This document shows positions 52,886-61,543 of a stretch of DNA of 64,000 nucleotides, in pieces. The position numbers were made by a program, and so were the translations under genes. Every line of letters begins with the position of its first letter. The stretch's first letter is position 1. The notes below the pieces were generated by a model. It was given only the letters and a program-made list of their open reading frames with translations, ran no database searches and had not been told where the DNA came from. The DNA comes from G963702155 sp963702155 (GTDB lineage Bacteria; Pseudomonadota; Alphaproteobacteria; Micavibrionales; Micavibrionaceae), in contig OY969717.1 in the NCBI GenBank assembly GCA_963702155.1, forward strand, positions 310,001-374,000. Direction: 5' to 3'.

Positions 52886-54835
52886 ATGGCTGTTAAAGAA
52901 AAAAATAAAAAGAAAAAAGACGATAAATCAGAAGAGTCTAACGACAACAAAACCAAAAAAGGATCTGGGTCTTTTGAAACGGTTATGAAGCGTCTCATTA
53001 AGAAGGGTAAAGAAAAGGGGTACCTGACCTACGACCAGATTAATGAAGCGCTACCAGCTGAAGAATTTGCATCCGAGCAAATCGAAGATGCCATGGCTAC
53101 ATTCTCTGATATCGGAATGCAGCTTGTTGAAAATGAAGACGATGCGCCGGATGATGAGGATGAGAATGCAGGTCACAAATCCGGCGGAAACATAAGTGAT
53201 GATGATACGGGTCGTACCGATGACCCCGTTCGCATGTATCTGCGCGAAATGGGTGCTGTTGAACTTCTTTCTCGTGAAGGCGAGATCGCTATTGCCAAAC
53301 GTATAGAAGCCGGCCGGGAATTGATGATCGGCGGCATGTGCGAAAGCCCTCTAGCTATTGAATCTATCATCGCATGGTACGAAGCACTTAAGAATGGTGA
53401 TATTCTTTTGCGTGAAGTGATCGATCTGGATGCTACATTAAAAGATGATGCTGTAATTCCTGATGAGGACGATGAAGATGAAGACAACACCGATGTAGCC
53501 GATGCCGATGACGACAGCGATAATGAAGACAGCGATAGTGACGACGACGAAGATGACGCCGATACAAACATGTCGCTTGCCGCAATGGAAGAGGAGCTTG
53601 CCCCTTCTGTTTTTGAAAATTTTAGTAATATCCAAAAAACCTACAAGAAAATGCAAAAGGTGCAGCAAGAGCGTTTAGATGCCCTATTAAAAGGGGATGA
53701 GCCTAACGCCCCAACAACCAAAAAATATCTCAAATTAAAAGATGAAATGGTTGATCTAATGAATGCCGTCCGTCTTAACAACCGCCGAATAGAGCAATTG
53801 ATTGAGCGTTTATATGATATGAACCGTGATTTAGTTGGCTTGGAAGGTAAAGTCATGCGCCTTGCAACAAGTGTTGGCGTTTCTCGCACACAGTTTTTAG
53901 AGCGTTATTACGGCTATGAACTTGATCCCGGCTGGCTTGAGCGTATGGGTGAATCCAAAAACCGTGGCTGGGATAAGTTTGTAACTCAGCATGGCGATCA
54001 AGTGATAGAGATTCGCGAAAATATTGCGGCAATCTCGGATGAGGCCATGCTCCCCATAAAGGAATTTCGCCGCATCGTATCAACCGTGCAAAAGGGCGAA
54101 AAAGAAGCCGCCCGCGCTAAAAAAGAAATGGTCGAGGCCAATTTGCGACTTGTGATTTCTATTGCCAAAAAATACACCAACCGCGGTCTCCAGTTTTTGG
54201 ACTTGATCCAGGAGGGGAACATCGGCCTGATGAAGGCGGTTGATAAATTCGAATACCGACGCGGTTACAAATTCTCGACCTATGCAACATGGTGGATACG
54301 TCAGGCGATTACCCGTTCCATCGCGGATCAGGCACGTACTATCCGCATACCTGTTCATATGATCGAAACCATAAATAAGCTTGTCCGTACCTCGCGTCAG
54401 ATGATGCATGAAATCGGCCGCGAACCTACGCCGGAAGAGCTGTCCGCACGCTTGCATATGCCTCTAGAAAAAGTGCGTAAGGTATTGAAAATTGCGAAAG
54501 AACCTGTTTCTTTGGAGACGCCGATCGGTGATGAGGAGGACTCATCCCTTGGTGACTTTATTGAAGATAAAAACGCACTCGCTCCAATTGACAGCGCGAT
54601 CCATTCAAACTTGCGTGAGACAACAACACGCGTTTTGGCGTCACTAACCCCGCGAGAAGAACGGGTTCTCCGCATGCGTTTTGGTATAGGCATGAACACC
54701 GATCACACATTGGAAGAGGTAGGGCAGCAATTCAACGTAACGCGAGAGCGTATCCGCCAGATTGAAGCCAAAGCACTGCGTAAGCTTAAACACCCAAGCC
54801 GTAGCCGTAAATTAAGAAGCTTTTTGGATACATGA
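52886..54835 (+). CDS. rpoD: RNA polymerase primary sigma factor RpoD
   Basis: Housekeeping sigma-70. Region 1.1 is at residues ~30-95, and region 1.2 includes DPVRMYLREMGAVELLSREG near 112. Region 2 has NLRLVISIAKKYTNRGLQFL and YKFSTYATWWIRQAITRSIA, with the -10 recognition sequence intact. Region 4 has LEEVGQQFNVTRERIRQIEA for -35 contact and the SRKLRSFLD end. The non-conserved region has a long aspartate/glutamate tract (residues ~192-230). It ends before a terminator at 54865. Confidence 0.97.
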   Translation: MAVKEKNKKKKDDKSEESNDNKTKKGSGSFETVMKRLIKKGKEKGYLTYDQINEALPAEEFASEQIEDAMATFSDIGMQLVENEDDAPDDEDENAGHKSGGNISDDDTGRTDDPVRMYLREMGAVELLSREGEIAIAKRIEAGRELMIGGMCESPLAIESIIAWYEALKNGDILLREVIDLDATLKDDAVIPDEDDEDEDNTDVADADDDSDNEDSDSDDDEDDADTNMSLAAMEEELAPSVFENFSNIQKTYKKMQKVQQERLDALLKGDEPNAPTTKKYLKLKDEMVDLMNAVRLNNRRIEQLIERLYDMNRDLVGLEGKVMRLATSVGVSRTQFLERYYGYELDPGWLERMGESKNRGWDKFVTQHGDQVIEIRENIAAISDEAMLPIKEFRRIVSTVQKGEKEAARAKKEMVEANLRLVISIAKKYTNRGLQFLDLIQEGNIGLMKAVDKFEYRRGYKFSTYATWWIRQAITRSIADQARTIRIPVHMIETINKLVRTSRQMMHEIGREPTPEELSARLHMPLEKVRKVLKIAKEPVSLETPIGDEEDSSLGDFIEDKNALAPIDSAIHSNLRETTTRVLASLTPREERVLRMRFGIGMNTDHTLEEVGQQFNVTRERIRQIEAKALRKLKHPSRSRKLRSFLDT

Positions 54836-54864
54836 TCAAATATTTTTATTCTGTATTATTTAAG

Positions 54865-54886
54865 AAACGCCTTGAGGGCGTTTTTT
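54865..54886 (+). terminator. Rho-independent terminator after rpoD
   Basis: Stem AAACGCC / GGCGTTT with a 5-base loop and a T-run, 30 bases after the rpoD stop. Confidence 0.85.
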
Positions 54887-54972
54887 ATTATTAGCTATCT
54901 CTAAAATATGCTTGATTTTCCAGAATATAAATGCTTTTATATGTTTAAAAAGCACATAAAAAGGCATATATA

Positions 54973-55962
54973 ATGGCAATAAAATCTACTAACTCTCTAC
55001 AAAATTTTATTAAAAAAACTATCGAAACAAAGGCCGATTGGGCATATTCGCAGAGCCTTACGCGAACATATCAGGAATTTGATAAATTCAAACCCCTTTC
55101 GCAACAGGAGACCACTGAGATATTCACTGCCATGCATTATGCCAAAAACAAAGGTGACGAAAACGGATATATAAAATTTCGAAATAGATTGGTAAATCAT
55201 AATTTGCGTCTTGTGAAATTGAACGCTAACAAACTTTCACACCGAGGCAATACGTTACAAAAAGAGGATTTGATAAGCGCCGGCGTTGAAGGTTTATTAG
55301 TTGCAATTGATAAGTTTGATCATGAAAAAAAATCAAAAACAGGAAAGCCTGTAAAATTTAAATCATACGCAGGTACGGGCATCATTTTGGCGATTATGGC
55401 TTTTGTAAGCGAGCATGAAAATGTTGTACGAATTCCTTCTTTCAATAAAGATAATAAATTTAAAATAGAAAAAGCCAAACAAAAATTATCTCAGATCTAT
55501 GAGCAAAACGCAGATTCTTTAAGTAGTCAAATAATTGGTGAATACATTGATATAGACGAAAATGATATCAGTTTCACGAATGAAAAAATGCAAGAATCTG
55601 TTTCCATCTATGATGCGAGTAACGACTATGATCTCAGAATTGTAGATACTATTGTGAACAAAAACGTAAGGTTGCCAGAGGATATTGCTCAAGACATAGA
55701 TTTAGAAATTTTTGAACAAATAAGCGAAAATATTATGAGTAAAAAACGATTTGATATTTTTTGTGAGTACTATGGAATTGGAAAGGATTATCCAATATCA
55801 GTAGGTAATATCGCGGAAAAGCATAATGAAAAAGTTAGAAACATCCAGTTCCAGATATTATCTGCGCAAAAAGCGCTAAAAAAACTATTTGAAGATAACA
55901 GCGAAAAGAAGATTGAAATGTTGATAAAGGATAATTTTGCAATTTCACTCGACAGATCATAA
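54973..55962 (+). CDS. Divergent sigma-70 family protein
   Basis: A 329-residue relative of sigma-70 with a recognisable region 2: NHNLRLVKLNANKLSHRGNT, then EDLISAGVEGLLVAIDKFDH, then FKSYAGTGIILAIMAFVSEH near residue 135 where RpoD has the ATWWIRQAI helix. Residues ~165-300 are poorly conserved, and the HTH of region 4 is degenerate (VGNIAEKHNEKVRNIQFQIL). Region 1.1 is missing. It starts 137 bases after rpoD, beyond a terminator, so it is independently expressed. It is AT-rich and fast evolving. Promoter specificity cannot be predicted. Confidence 0.82.
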   Translation: MAIKSTNSLQNFIKKTIETKADWAYSQSLTRTYQEFDKFKPLSQQETTEIFTAMHYAKNKGDENGYIKFRNRLVNHNLRLVKLNANKLSHRGNTLQKEDLISAGVEGLLVAIDKFDHEKKSKTGKPVKFKSYAGTGIILAIMAFVSEHENVVRIPSFNKDNKFKIEKAKQKLSQIYEQNADSLSSQIIGEYIDIDENDISFTNEKMQESVSIYDASNDYDLRIVDTIVNKNVRLPEDIAQDIDLEIFEQISENIMSKKRFDIFCEYYGIGKDYPISVGNIAEKHNEKVRNIQFQILSAQKALKKLFEDNSEKKIEMLIKDNFAISLDRS

Positions 55963-55999
55963 TCAATTATCTATAAAACAATATCTAACGTCACAAATG

Positions 56000-56076
56000 G
56001 GGCCAGTAGCTCAGTTGGTTAGAGCAGTCCGCTCATAACGGATTGGTCGCTGGTTCAAGTCCGGCCTGGCCCACCA
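56000..56076 (+). tRNA. tRNA with CAU anticodon, most like tRNA-Ile2
   Basis: 77-nt tRNA with encoded CCA. The acceptor GGGCCAG pairs perfectly with CTGGCCC, the anticodon stem GTCCG/CGGAT encloses CTCATAA (anticodon CAU), and the T-arm is GCTGGTTCAAGTCCGGC. Its variable and T-arm resemble tRNA-Ile2, whose wobble C becomes lysidine. An elongator tRNA-Met cannot be ruled out, but the initiator tRNA is excluded because the anticodon stem lacks its GGG/CCC pairs. Confidence 0.9.
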
Positions 56077-56161
56077 TTTTAAATTTCTTACCGTGATAGT
56101 CCTCCAAACAGTATTAGTGGCGTAGCGCAGGGCGGATTTAAATTGTGACTATATTTATATA

Positions 56162-56193
56162 AAAAGCCGCTTTACCAGTTGGCTGAGCGGCTG
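56162..56193. terminator. Inverted repeat with flanking A and T, possible terminator
   Basis: AAAAGCCGCT / AGCGGCT with an inner loop of about 16 bases, between the tRNA and the convergent host-attachment-like gene. The T-run is weak, so confidence is low. Confidence 0.4.
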
Positions 56194-56247
56194 TTCAATA
56201 ATTCTCACATACGGCATTAAAGAACCTCATCGTATGGGCGATAAGAT

Positions 56248-56655
56248 TTAAGATGATAATTCTGCTTCTATAGACTTTACAATATCGCTTGTTTGAGAAT
56301 TGGTAAGGGTTTTTGGAAGTTCAAAAATAATCTTGTTCGTTACTTCATCATGTAAATTCGGCCGTATTTGGCCTAACGTTTGTGGATCAGCAGCTATTAT
56401 AAGGTTTTGAAATTCTCCCTTATGGGCTCTGTTATAAAGATCAGTTGCAATATGTTTTGCAAATGTAGCCTCGCCTACTTCTTTATCGGATGTTTCAGGC
56501 GGTAGTGTGGAGGGGCCTTTTTCATCCAAATAACCGAAATCCATATCACCAATGCTTTCAATACTTATCTCGGTGTTGGATGTATTTTTAAATAGCTTCG
56601 CTTGTTCACCATCGGCTACTACGATTAACGTGTCTTGGGGTACTTTTTTAGTCAT
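56248..56655 (-). CDS. Host attachment-like (baeRF) family protein
   Basis: A 135-residue protein of the host-attachment family, related to bacterial eRF1-like domains. Visible blocks are TLIVVADGEQAKLFKN near the start, FAKHIATDLYNRAHKGEFQN near residue 65 and LIIAADPQTLGQIRPNLHDE near 85. Family members are thought to act on stalled ribosomes or in surface attachment; the role is unproven. It sits close to the catalase gene on the same strand, consistent with a stress cluster. Confidence 0.85.
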   Translation of the reverse strand: MTKKVPQDTLIVVADGEQAKLFKNTSNTEISIESIGDMDFGYLDEKGPSTLPPETSDKEVGEATFAKHIATDLYNRAHKGEFQNLIIAADPQTLGQIRPNLHDEVTNKIIFELPKTLTNSQTSDIVKSIEAELSS

Positions 56656-56757
56656 AATATTTCCTTTTCTCTGACCTTATCCAACGCCTGGCGGGCAATA
56701 AGGTTTCCTTTTATTTTCTTGTGAGGAATACCTTGTTAATAAAGGCTACGGTAGAAA

Positions 56758-58872
56758 CTATGCGCCATCTGGCCGGTCCCAAAACCTTAAATCTCTGCAC
56801 AGCTTAATAAAATCATCTGTATTTTCACTGGTTAAAGCATGAAATCCACCGTCAAGATCGTCTGGCAGTCCCGCCTTTTTAAACAAATCTTTAGACGCAT
56901 CGGTATATGCAACAAATTTATAATGGGCATAAGCGTCTGCGACAAAGTCACGTGCTGGGGGCATTTTCATCATGGCATCTTTTCCTATATCGGACATAAG
57001 AATTGCAACCGCATCAAATATTACGGAAGGGCCGCCATCGATTTTGTGATCCAAATCCATGGTGGAGCCATCGTCCGCTTTAACGCCTGCTATACGCGGC
57101 CCTATTAGCTCTACGACTGCGCCTTCCTCTTTTGCAGAGGCTTTTACTGCCTTTAAGAGTTTTGCATCAAAATGGTCGCTTAATAAGATACCGAGCTTAC
57201 GCCCCTTGAAGGTACCCGGTGCGTTCTTCAAAATGCTCAGAGCATCCGATGCTTTAAGATTTTTCTTAACCGGTGCAGCTGGCGGGGCAGCATCTGGCAT
57301 ATCTTCAATGCCTAAGTCTTCGGCAACTTTTTGTGCAAGTGTTTCATCAATATTCATGAGGTGAGATACCATACGGACACGGATAGCTTCGACTTCACAT
57401 TTGCTCAGCTCAAAAACAAGCGCATTTACCATATGTTGCTGTTCTATATCGGTCTGGCTTACGTAGAATTGGCGTGCCTGAGAATAATGGTCGGCAAAAC
57501 TTTCAGGCCGCATGCGCAGTTTTGGGCCTTCCGCTTCTTCGGCAGGTGTTTTGTAACCGCGTTCGAGGGAAGCACGAGGGCCGCCATCATCTGCACCCCA
57601 GCTGTTTGGCTCGTAATTGGCGCGGCCTTTTGGATTATGCATTGCCATGTGTCCGTCCTGCTGGAAATGAGCAAACGGACATTTAGGGGCATTAATTGGA
57701 ATATGATTGAAGTTTGTGCTGCCAAGCCGTTTGAGCTGCGTATCCAAATAAGAGAAGTTACGCCCTTGTAACAGCGGATCATTTGAGAAGCCAATGCCTG
57801 GAACAACATTCCCGGTTTGAAAGGCTACTTGCTCGGTTTCTGCAAAGAAGTTATCGGGCATGCGATCAAGCACAAGTTTGCCCACAGGTTTGGCGGGAAG
57901 TATCTCTTCTGGAATTAATTTCGTTGCATCCAGAATATCAAAATCAAAATTGTTAGCGAACTCTTCATCGAAGGTTTGAACGCACAATTCCCACTCAGGG
58001 AAATCTCCTTTTTTAATAGAATCCCATAGATCGCGGCGGTGGAAATCCGGGTCCGCACCGTTGATTTTTACAGCTTCATTCCAGACGATAGACTGCATCC
58101 CAAGCTTGGGCTTCCATAGGAATTTTACAAATGTGGTTTTTTCTTTTGCATCTATAAATCTGAATGTATGAACGCCAAATCCTTCCATAAACCGGAAAGA
58201 GCGCGGAATAGCACGGTCAGACATTGTCCACATCACCATATGCATGGCTTCCGGCATAAGGGATATGAAATCCCAGAAATTATCGTGGGCTGTCTGGGCC
58301 TGTGGGAAGGCTTTATCGGGTTCTTGTTTGGCCGCGTGAATTAAGTCCGGGAATTTAAGGGCATCTTGAATAAAGAACACAGGGATATTGTTGCCAACCA
58401 AATCCCAGTTTCCCTCTTTAGTATAAAATTTAACCGCAAAGCCGCGCACGTCACGCGCAAGATCAACAGAGCCTTTGTTGCCTGCAACAGTTGAAAACCG
58501 CACAAAAACCGGCGTTTTTTCGCCTTCGCGCTGAAACAAATCCGCACGGGTTAAGTTTTTTAAAGGTTTATAGTTTTCAAAATACCCATGCGCACCATAG
58601 CCGCGTGCATGTACGACACGCTCTGGAATTCTCTCATGGTCAAAATGAAATATTTTTTCACGGAAATGAAAGTCCTCTACAAGCGTAGGTCCGCGCCCGC
58701 CTTGTTTTAAAGAATTTTGATCGTCCGCGATAGGAACGCCATTTTGCGTGGTTAACGTTTCGTACCCACCATCTTCAGCATATTGATGTGTTTCTCCTCC
58801 GGACCCCCTCACAATCTTCTGATCGTGATAGGTGGCACTGTCTGATTTTGGCGATTTTTTTGAACTGCTCAT
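56758..58872 (-). CDS. katE: Catalase HPII (large-subunit catalase)
   Basis: Haem catalase with the extra C-terminal DJ-1/PfpI-like domain. Catalytic sites: histidine in VVHARGYGAHGYFE near residue 90, asparagine in LVGNNIPVFFIQDA near 163, and the proximal tyrosine in QGRNFSYLDTQLKR near 370. The C-terminal domain (residues ~545-700) starts near GRKLGILLSDHFDAKLLKAV. The chosen start ATG 58872 has AAGG upstream and gives 704 aa; the frame opens further at 58920. It protects against hydrogen peroxide, usually in stationary phase. Confidence 0.95.
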   Translation of the reverse strand: MSSSKKSPKSDSATYHDQKIVRGSGGETHQYAEDGGYETLTTQNGVPIADDQNSLKQGGRGPTLVEDFHFREKIFHFDHERIPERVVHARGYGAHGYFENYKPLKNLTRADLFQREGEKTPVFVRFSTVAGNKGSVDLARDVRGFAVKFYTKEGNWDLVGNNIPVFFIQDALKFPDLIHAAKQEPDKAFPQAQTAHDNFWDFISLMPEAMHMVMWTMSDRAIPRSFRFMEGFGVHTFRFIDAKEKTTFVKFLWKPKLGMQSIVWNEAVKINGADPDFHRRDLWDSIKKGDFPEWELCVQTFDEEFANNFDFDILDATKLIPEEILPAKPVGKLVLDRMPDNFFAETEQVAFQTGNVVPGIGFSNDPLLQGRNFSYLDTQLKRLGSTNFNHIPINAPKCPFAHFQQDGHMAMHNPKGRANYEPNSWGADDGGPRASLERGYKTPAEEAEGPKLRMRPESFADHYSQARQFYVSQTDIEQQHMVNALVFELSKCEVEAIRVRMVSHLMNIDETLAQKVAEDLGIEDMPDAAPPAAPVKKNLKASDALSILKNAPGTFKGRKLGILLSDHFDAKLLKAVKASAKEEGAVVELIGPRIAGVKADDGSTMDLDHKIDGGPSVIFDAVAILMSDIGKDAMMKMPPARDFVADAYAHYKFVAYTDASKDLFKKAGLPDDLDGGFHALTSENTDDFIKLCRDLRFWDRPDGA

Positions 58873-59075
58873 GGGAGGCCTTACTTGTAAAAGGGGTTGG
58901 GCACTTCCCGGTGAAAGCACTGCATAATAAACATCTTCGTCAAGCTTTAGTTCCCTTAAATATGCTTATTTAGCTGTTTGAATGGCTGAATATTGCAAAA
59001 CCTTGTTCCAATCCTCCAAAGTTACAAATATCTGGTTCGAACTTTAGTCCAACAGCTCCACCATTTCAAAAAAAA

Positions 59076-59459
59076 TTAGACTGAGCGTGCATTGAGCTCC
59101 AGATAATCTGCAATAATTTGAACATTTTTATTATTGGCCTTCCACCCTATATCAAAAATATCACCAATAAACGGAACCAAACCGATAAGCCAATCAACAA
59201 ACAAATTCCACATCATCTTAACCATAGCACTTTTGGGTAACCCATATTGTTTCGCCTTGTGTATCAAATAAAGTGTAGATGCAAGTGTCACCGTATCCCC
59301 CACACCCGGAATAAAACCGAGCAAAGAATCAAAACCAAACCGGATAGATGTACCGGGTATTACAAATTTACTATCCATCCATTGCGCCATATTGCGCAAT
59401 TTATCAACCTCTTCTGCATGCGTGCTTTCTATATGATGATCTTTTGAATGCGCGCCCAT
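59076..59459 (-). CDS. DUF4112 domain-containing membrane protein
   Basis: A 127-residue protein of the DUF4112 family. After a histidine-rich N-terminus come RNMAQWMDSKFVIPGTSIRF, FGFDSLLGFIPGVGDTVTLA and DWLIGLVPFIGDIFDIGWKA, the duplicated glycine/proline turns typical of the family, giving two to three membrane-associated helices. Function is unknown. AAAGGAT precedes the start. Confidence 0.88.
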   Translation of the reverse strand: MGAHSKDHHIESTHAEEVDKLRNMAQWMDSKFVIPGTSIRFGFDSLLGFIPGVGDTVTLASTLYLIHKAKQYGLPKSAMVKMMWNLFVDWLIGLVPFIGDIFDIGWKANNKNVQIIADYLELNARSV

Positions 59460-59610
59460 ACGTTTCTATCCTTTATTTAATGTTTACCATACTTTACAAA
59501 TACCTTATAAACGCGCAAGGTTCCTTTTAGATTATAAATGAAACTATTATGTTCTTTCAACTGTTTATCATTTTACATCAATACAATATCTTACAAAGCC
59601 AAGGACGCTA

Positions 59611-60516
59611 ATGCTGATAGAGCTATCAACATTTTTTATATTATCCCTAACAATTTTGGGGTTCACCGATATTGTGTGGTGGTTTAATATTCTTGATTTT
59701 TTCCGTCTGCAATATGCCGTCGTCGCAATAGCTTTATTTATCATTGCATTGATAGCTGGACACATACCTGCCGCGCTTCTAAACGCCGCCATTGGCATCG
59801 TAAATTTATACCGCATACGAAAGTTCTTGCCCGGAATACCTCAAAAAAAAATATTTCCAATGAATACAAAAATATTATCTGTAAATGCGTATAAGGGGAA
59901 TGATAAACCCGAGCGGTTGGAAAAATTAATAAAAGGCGCCGCGCCGGATTTACTTCTTATTATGGAGATGACAGAGGACACAAAAAACGCTTTGGATAAG
60001 GTGTTAACGCCATATAAATATCAGTTACAAACGCCTGTGCGTGACGGATTTTCAATTTGTTTGCTAAGTAAAACCGAACTAAAAAATGCCGCAGTAACAC
60101 ACCATGGGCCTGGGGATACGCCACTACTATATGCGTGCGTGGAAATTCATGAGCAGAAATACGATGTTTTTTCTGCCCACCCTAAACCGGCTTTGAACAA
60201 AAGCTGGCATGAAGAGCGCGGCATTTATTTCCATGAAACAGAAAAGATCATAGCCGCCGCAAAGGGTCCGGTTCTTGTTATGGGAGATTTTAATTCTGTA
60301 CCATGGGAAAGCCATTTTGAAACTTTTTTAAAGCGCACAAATCTTAAAAGTACAGTTGAAGGCCACGGATATAAAGTAACATGGCCTGTCTACTTTCCCG
60401 TGCTTGGCATCCCCATGGATCATATTCTTATAACACGTGACCATAACTACAGCGATCTGCATGTTGGCCCATACGCGGGTTCCGATCATTATCCAATATC
60501 AATAAATCTGGAATAA
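59611..60516 (+). CDS. Endonuclease/exonuclease/phosphatase family membrane protein
   Basis: An EEP-fold phosphoesterase with an N-terminal membrane region of two or three helices (residues ~5-65). The catalytic domain starts around KILSVNAYKGNDKPERLEKL and has LLIMEMTEDT near 128. Further on come VFSAHPKPALNKSWHEERG near 190, VLVMGDFNSVPWESHF near 222 (with catalytic Asp/Asn), and a final GPYAGSDHYPISI with the catalytic histidine. Some relatives act on phospholipids, others on nucleic acids; the substrate is not predictable here. Confidence 0.85.
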   Translation: MLIELSTFFILSLTILGFTDIVWWFNILDFFRLQYAVVAIALFIIALIAGHIPAALLNAAIGIVNLYRIRKFLPGIPQKKIFPMNTKILSVNAYKGNDKPERLEKLIKGAAPDLLLIMEMTEDTKNALDKVLTPYKYQLQTPVRDGFSICLLSKTELKNAAVTHHGPGDTPLLYACVEIHEQKYDVFSAHPKPALNKSWHEERGIYFHETEKIIAAAKGPVLVMGDFNSVPWESHFETFLKRTNLKSTVEGHGYKVTWPVYFPVLGIPMDHILITRDHNYSDLHVGPYAGSDHYPISINLE

Positions 60517-60607
60517 ATTTGAGAATAATCAAATATATGGGGGAACTAATCATTTTACACGATGTTTATAAGACATTAAGGTAACAAAAACTAAAAAGGA
60601 TAATAAA

Positions 60608-60766
60608 ATGAAAATGTTAAAAATGATAATGCTTGGTGCATTTTTAGTTGCAACACCAATGGCGCTCACCGCGTGTGAACAAGATAGCGCTTTAGAGAAC
60701 GCCGCCGAAGATGTAAATGAAGGCATGGAAGAAGTTGCTGACGAAATCGACGATGCAACAAACTAA
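60608..60766 (+). CDS. Small lipoprotein (entericidin-like)
   Basis: A 52-residue protein with a lipoprotein signal: MKMLKMIMLGAFLVATPMAL, then lipobox LTAC at residues 20-23. The mature part is short and acidic (EQDSALENAAEDVNEGMEEV). It has the size and pattern of entericidin-type small lipoproteins. AAAAAGGAT precedes the ATG. Confidence 0.75.
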   Translation: MKMLKMIMLGAFLVATPMALTACEQDSALENAAEDVNEGMEEVADEIDDATN

Positions 60767-60864
60767 GCAAAAGAAATAAATACGTAATTTGGAACTAAAT
60801 ACAATTTAATATGTTGGATAATCTGAATAACGAATTTGAATTAAAAAACTGATAGGAGTTTATT

Positions 60865-61176
60865 ATGAATACTGGAACAAAATTATTATTAACGGGTGTA
60901 GCTGTAGCGGCCATCGTGGCTGTTGCAATGTGGGCCGTTGATGTAGACGTAACAGGCGACCTTGAGCTACCACAAGTTGTGGCTGATGTCGATGTGCGTG
61001 GCGGTGAAATGCCAAAAGTAGATGTCGATACGGTCGATGTGAATGTATCAAGTGAAAAAGTCAATGTTCCTTATCCGGATGTTGATGTAGATGGTAACGA
61101 AGCAACCTTTGAAGTACCAACATTGGATATTGATGGCCCTGAAGAGGACACATACGCTGAAGAAGACAATTTATAG
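60865..61176 (+). CDS. Signal-anchored acidic Val-Asp repeat protein
   Basis: A 103-residue protein with an N-terminal membrane anchor (LLLTGVAVAAIVAVAMWAV) followed by an acidic region built from alternating valine and aspartate: VDVDVTGDLELPQVVADVDV, VDVDTVDVNVSSEKV, PDVDVDGNEATFEVPTLDID. I do not recognise the family; the pattern would form extended beta strands and might bind divalent cations. An ATAGGAG site precedes the ATG. It lies between two other small envelope genes. Confidence 0.7.
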   Translation: MNTGTKLLLTGVAVAAIVAVAMWAVDVDVTGDLELPQVVADVDVRGGEMPKVDVDTVDVNVSSEKVNVPYPDVDVDGNEATFEVPTLDIDGPEEDTYAEEDNL

Positions 61177-61226
61177 GATCATCTAAACATAAACTAAACT
61201 AACTTTAACTATAGGAGAAAAAAACT

Positions 61227-61418
61227 ATGGCAACAGCAACAACAGGAGATAGCGCATTGGGCGACATTTTAAAAATTATTTTGGCAATTATTCTTCCACC
61301 TTTGGGAGTATTTCTAGAAGTTGGCTTGGGTAAGCATTTCTGGATCAATATAATACTGACACTTTTGGGATACATTCCCGGTATTATCCACGCCATTTAT
61401 GTTATTGCAACACGATAA
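61227..61418 (+). CDS. YqaE/Pmp3 family membrane protein
   Basis: A 63-residue two-helix membrane proteolipid of the Pmp3/YqaE family. The core is IILAIILPPLGVFLEVGLGK followed by HFWINIILTLLGYIPGIIHA. Relatives are induced by salt, cold or membrane stress and help maintain membrane potential. An ATAGGAG site precedes it. It is the third small envelope gene in a row and ends before a terminator at 61441. Confidence 0.92.
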   Translation: MATATTGDSALGDILKIILAIILPPLGVFLEVGLGKHFWINIILTLLGYIPGIIHAIYVIATR

Positions 61419-61440
61419 CATTTCTTAAAAATAAAATTAC

Positions 61441-61475
61441 AAAGCCGCACTCTTAAAATAGAGTGCGGCTTTTTT
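61441..61475 (+). terminator. Rho-independent terminator after the YqaE/Pmp3 gene
   Basis: Strong stem AAAGCCGCACTC / GAGTGCGGCTTT with an 8-base loop and T-run. Confidence 0.9.
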
Positions 61476-61543
61476 ATCATAAGCTAAGTTCATATTTAGA
61501 AATAAAGATTGTAAAGAACATAAGAAGAACATACAATAATTGT

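Noticed and set aside
53173..53571. Serine-rich 132-codon frame antisense to rpoD
   Set aside because: It is the complement of the acidic tract of rpoD and is an artefact of repeated GAT/GAC codons.
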